This document shows, in pieces, positions 63,313-64,000 of a stretch of DNA of 64,000 nt. Source of the DNA: Petaurus breviceps papuanus (lineage: Eukaryota; Chordata; Mammalia; Diprotodontia; Petauridae); NCBI GenBank assembly GCA_028583685.1, contig JAMXIF010001253.1, positions 98,829,801-98,893,800 of the forward strand. The letters run 5' to 3'. The notes under the pieces were generated by a model, which made no database searches, was not told the origin of the DNA, and saw only the letters and a list, made by a program, of their open reading frames with translations. Made by a program: the position numbers and the translations under genes. The stretch's first letter is position 1. Every line of letters begins with the position of its first letter.

Positions 63313-63935
63313 TATATGAGGGTATATGAATACATATGTGAATGTGTGTATATATGTTTACAGGTATACATAGATAGAGGGCACAGGACCAATTTAACAG
63401 GAAGGGATGATACTTAAAAGGTGAAATTAAGAGGTGAGAGGAATATAATGAGAGGAGATGGGGAGAGACAGATTGGGGCAAACTATCTCATACAGAAGAG
63501 GCAAGGGAAAATGGTTACAATGGAGGGGAAGAATAGGAAGGTAAAAGGGAATGGGTCAACCTTATTCCCATTGAATCTGGCTTGAGGAGGGAGTCAAATA
63601 CACACTAAATAGGGGATCTTACCCTCCAGGAGAATAGGGGGGGAAGGGGATGAGAGGGAGGATGATGGAAGGGAGGGCAGGCTGGGGGGGAGGGAAGTTG
63701 GAAGCACCCACTTTTGAAAAGGGACAGGATCAAAGTAGAGAATAGAACAAGTGGGAGGTGGGATAGGAGGGAGGGAAATATAGTCAGTCTTTTACAATAT
63801 ATCTACTACGTTATTGTTTTGCATTAGCCGCACATGTACAACCAATACTGAACTGCCTGTCTTCCCAGTGGGGGTAGGTGGCAGGGGAGGAAGGGAATGA
63901 ATCTGGAATTGAAAGTTTTAAAATCAAATATTCAA

Positions 63936-64000
63936 ATATATATATATATATGTATATATATATGTGTGTGTGTGTGTATGTGTGTATGTATATATATATG
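63936..64000. repeat. (TA)n-(TG)n compound microsatellite at the window edge
   Basis: It directly follows the 3' end of the ORF1-only element, so it probably grew from that element's tail. It runs off the window. Confidence 0.9.

Larger units (their letters stand above)
61394..63940 (+). mobile_element. ORF1-only L1 derivative (HAL1-like), near full length
   Basis: In order: a G run and CGGAGCCAAGATGGCGGAGT (61401-61420), the classic L1 5' start with a YY1-like CAAGATGGC; a GC-richer 5' UTR to about 62050; a decayed ORF1 (62053-63167); a purine-rich 3' region (63400-63760); and an L1-type G-rich tract (63870-63895) ending TTGAAAGTTTTAAAATCAAA. ORF2, normally about 3.8 kb, is absent. HAL1 elements are known L1 derivatives that kept only ORF1. 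The 2.55-kb length, intact 5' start and complete-looking 3' end support this over random truncation. It sits inside an antisense L2. The right TSD is beyond the window. Confidence 0.82.

Overview
The window is non-coding DNA from a marsupial (metatherian mammal). The evidence is the repeat content: many CORE-SINEs of the MIR/THER and MAR1 types, the A-tailed tRNA-derived SINE abundant in marsupials, an RTE-tailed SINE, L2 and L1 fragments, and short LTRs. The species cannot be fixed from the sequence. I found no host protein-coding exon, rRNA gene, functional tRNA gene or CRISPR array. The open frames longer than 60 codons are chance frames, low-complexity Arg-Glu or Ser-Leu repeats, or parts of transposons. 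A 100-N assembly gap lies inside a (CT)n tract at 17094-17193.

Layout. 1-9060: MIR-type SINEs, simple repeats, and an old antisense L1 ORF2 fragment (6945-8940) that splits one SINE and contains another. 9060-22000: SINE clusters, one 5'-truncated L1 tail with a 16-bp target-site duplication (14318-14819), the gap, and a repeat-poor stretch (17.2-20.6 kb). 22000-34020: three LTR fossils, a head-to-tail SINE pair between one set of target-site repeats, a decayed R4/Dong-like LINE, and a layered L2 locus. This part also holds two repeat-poor blocks (27.1-27.65 and 28.96-29.47 kb) that look like conserved non-coding elements. 34020-46400: microsatellites, an exceptionally long C homopolymer, another non-coding-element candidate (43.2-43.46 kb), and an L2 reverse-transcriptase relic carrying two later SINEs. 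46400-61390: L1 and L2 ends, MAR1 SINEs, a repeat-poor block (52.5-54.8 kb), an RTE-tailed SINE inside an L2, and a 527-bp solo LTR with perfect 5-bp target repeats. 61394-63940: an L1-derived element with 5' UTR, decayed ORF1 and 3' end but no ORF2 (HAL1-like).

No genes act together here. The window is best read as layered retrotransposition: L2 and MIR are the oldest, then L1, MAR1 and R4, then A-tailed SINEs, LTRs and the ORF1-only element. Family names come from recalled consensus sequences, not from a search, and the ends of old fragments are approximate to about 10-20 bp.
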